Shown in pieces: positions 62,720-64,000 of a stretch of 64,000 bases of DNA. Numbering within the stretch: the first letter of the stretch is position 1; the number at the start of each line of letters is the position of its first letter. Source of the DNA: Macrosoma leucophasiata (lineage: Eukaryota > Arthropoda > Insecta > Lepidoptera > Hedylidae); the NCBI GenBank assembly GCA_036365455.1, contig JAWQUS010000011.1:2810001-2874000 (forward strand), in the 5' to 3' direction. The position numbers and the translations under genes are program-made. The notes beneath the pieces are model-generated. The model did not search any database. It worked only from the letters and a program-made list of their open reading frames with translations, and was not told the origin of the DNA.

Positions 62720-63105
62720 ATAAGGTCGAGACCAACCACCGACCATAATGTCATTGGTCGGGTCAACCGATGTTTGTATTTGTTCTACACGGTCGGCCAG
62801 TTGTGTCATGTTGTCAGTTCTTTCAGGTATTCAAAGCGAAAAGCGGATTCACACTTATCCGTACCGTCACAGTTCCGGCACAGTACCGCCACCATCACCA
62901 CCGTGTCAACCATTATGTCTGTCGCGTCGGCCGACAGCGTTCCAGATGGTCGGAGCCGACCACGGGCGCAGCTTGTCGGGAGGGATGCGCTCAATTGACT
63001 TCAACCAAATTTGGTCGGATCAACCGATTTCTACAATGTCCATTTTTACATCAACCCGACCAAGGACAAGACGGTCGGCGGTTGGATCCGACCGTGTAGA
63101 AGTGG
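62720..63105. repeat. GGTCGG-rich, GC-rich segment (possible DNA element)
   Basis: Contains TCTACACGGTCGG at 62785 and the inverse CCGACCGTGTAGA near 63087, plus GGTCGGGTCAACCGAT and GGTCGGATCAACCGATT. Overlapping ORFs in three frames (longest 62748-63164) argue for composition, not coding. Probably a non-autonomous TIR element without defined ends. Confidence 0.45.
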
Positions 63106-63109
63106 TTTT

Positions 63110-63735
63110 TTGTAAATACAACGGAAAGATAAACATAACATTTTGTGAATGCATTACTGGATAGACGTAAGTATATGTCACATTCCAATATTAAATACCG
63201 CATCCATACAACTTAAGACTTCGACGCACGATCTGAAATCGCTTTTGACCACTATTAACATTTTAATCAGTTATTTCCATTTACGTTGCAAAATTAATTC
63301 GAAATTAGCTGCGGATTCAATTATGCTAATAAGATCTGCCCGTTGTTTGTTTAATAGCCAATTTCATTATAATACGATGTGCAAGAAATCTTTTTTGTTA
63401 ACGTATTGGATATTAAGTTAATAATAAAATAAAATGAACTAGTAACAGCGGTATATTATTGTGTTACATAGTTAATTAACAATGGAAATTTTTGAACTTG
63501 GTTTCAGTTGTGGAATTGTTTGGATCAGAATATTTAACTAACAAAAGACACGATACCATCGTGGAAAAAAAAAGTTTTTTGCAGTTGGATCAGAGCAGTG
63601 ACGTAGCTAAAACAAATTGCACCTGGTGCTGATGAGTAAAAAAAAACATGAATTACTCCCTATTATCATGTTTGTGCGCTTCATACATTGTAGAAATTAA
63701 ATTTGCGGATTTTCTCGTGTATACTACATTCCCAA
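63110..63735. other. AT-rich stretch
   Basis: No feature recognised. Confidence 0.35.
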
Positions 63736-63739
63736 ACTT

Positions 63740-63890
63740 CTTTTTATACCCGACGTTTCGGTCACTTTTCGCTAGCCACTATTAGTTTTTCATCGCACTA
63801 ATGTTTTGTTCTGTCTCAGCTATATAAGACCAGGCTGAACATCATCGAATTAGTCTGCCCGTGACCACGGTAGCTAGAAAGCGACCGATA
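63740..63890. repeat. Inverted GACCGAAACGT-type motifs
   Basis: CCCGACGTTTCGGTCAC (63750) faces AGTCTGCCCGTGACCAC...AAAGCGACCGATACTACG (63853-63894), forming a loose foldback related to the repeats at 18625 and 35756. Confidence 0.45.
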
Positions 63891-64000
63891 CTACGTGTAA
63901 ATGTTCAAATAAATAATAACACAGCAACGTGAAGAAACCTGAAAGATAAATAGTCCATAGTCCAGCTTATAATAATATTTTCTCTACCAAAAGGACCTTT

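Noticed and set aside
62748..63164. 138-codon plus ORF
   Set aside because: Two other long frames overlap it on the same strand and one on the other; GC-rich repeats explain the lack of stops.

Overview
The window looks like repeat-rich intergenic and intronic DNA from an insect, most likely a moth or butterfly. It is AT-rich. It carries at least six short interspersed (SINE-like) families, many 3' tails of the kind found on RTE-type LINEs in Lepidoptera, mariner, hAT, pogo-like and TTA/TAA-target MITE elements, and a Ty3/Gypsy retrotransposon. There are no operons, rRNA genes, credible tRNA genes or CRISPR arrays. All family assignments come from reading the sequence; no database was consulted. 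The families named here are: SINE A (about 290 bp, poly-A tailed, conserved head ACTGGTGGTAGAGCTCC), SINE B, D, E and F (tRNA-like heads with A and B boxes), repeat C (block with CCCACTGCTGGGCACGAG), RTE-type tails T1-T5, and MITEs M1-M3.

Layout. 1-3.5 kb: the 3' two thirds of a Ty3/Gypsy element (zinc knuckles, protease, RT, RNase H, integrase, 3' LTR), broken by a 49-bp insertion and with an altered RT active-site motif. 3.8-10 kb: AT-rich DNA, foldback elements and near-perfect hairpins. 10.5-11.8 kb: a complete but dead mariner with both terminal inverted repeats. 11.8-18.6 kb: RTE-type tails, SINEs, direct and inverted duplications. 20.1-21.0 kb: the only strong host-gene signal, a minus-strand first coding exon with a hydrophobic leader ending at a consensus splice donor. 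22.1-24.2 kb: a MITE cluster in which four elements abut and share TTA target sites. 25.7-30.4 kb: an array of six diverged copies of one non-coding block about 0.8 kb apart, mixed with LINE C-terminal remnants. 30-50 kb: mostly SINEs, MITEs, a second mariner end, a pogo-like element and a complete non-autonomous hAT element. 50.3-54.7 kb: a TIR element, then five tandem minus-strand copies of an unrecognised protein-coding block. 55-64 kb: SINE-rich DNA, a short host-like ORF at 57.94 kb, nested SINE-in-MITE structures and a GGTCGG-rich segment.

No set of genes here works together as a pathway. The two arrays (26.0-30.4 kb and 51.0-54.7 kb) are the features least explained by known mobile elements. 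The 51-54.7 kb array is the best candidate for something undescribed, because separated copies keep the same translated reading frame.
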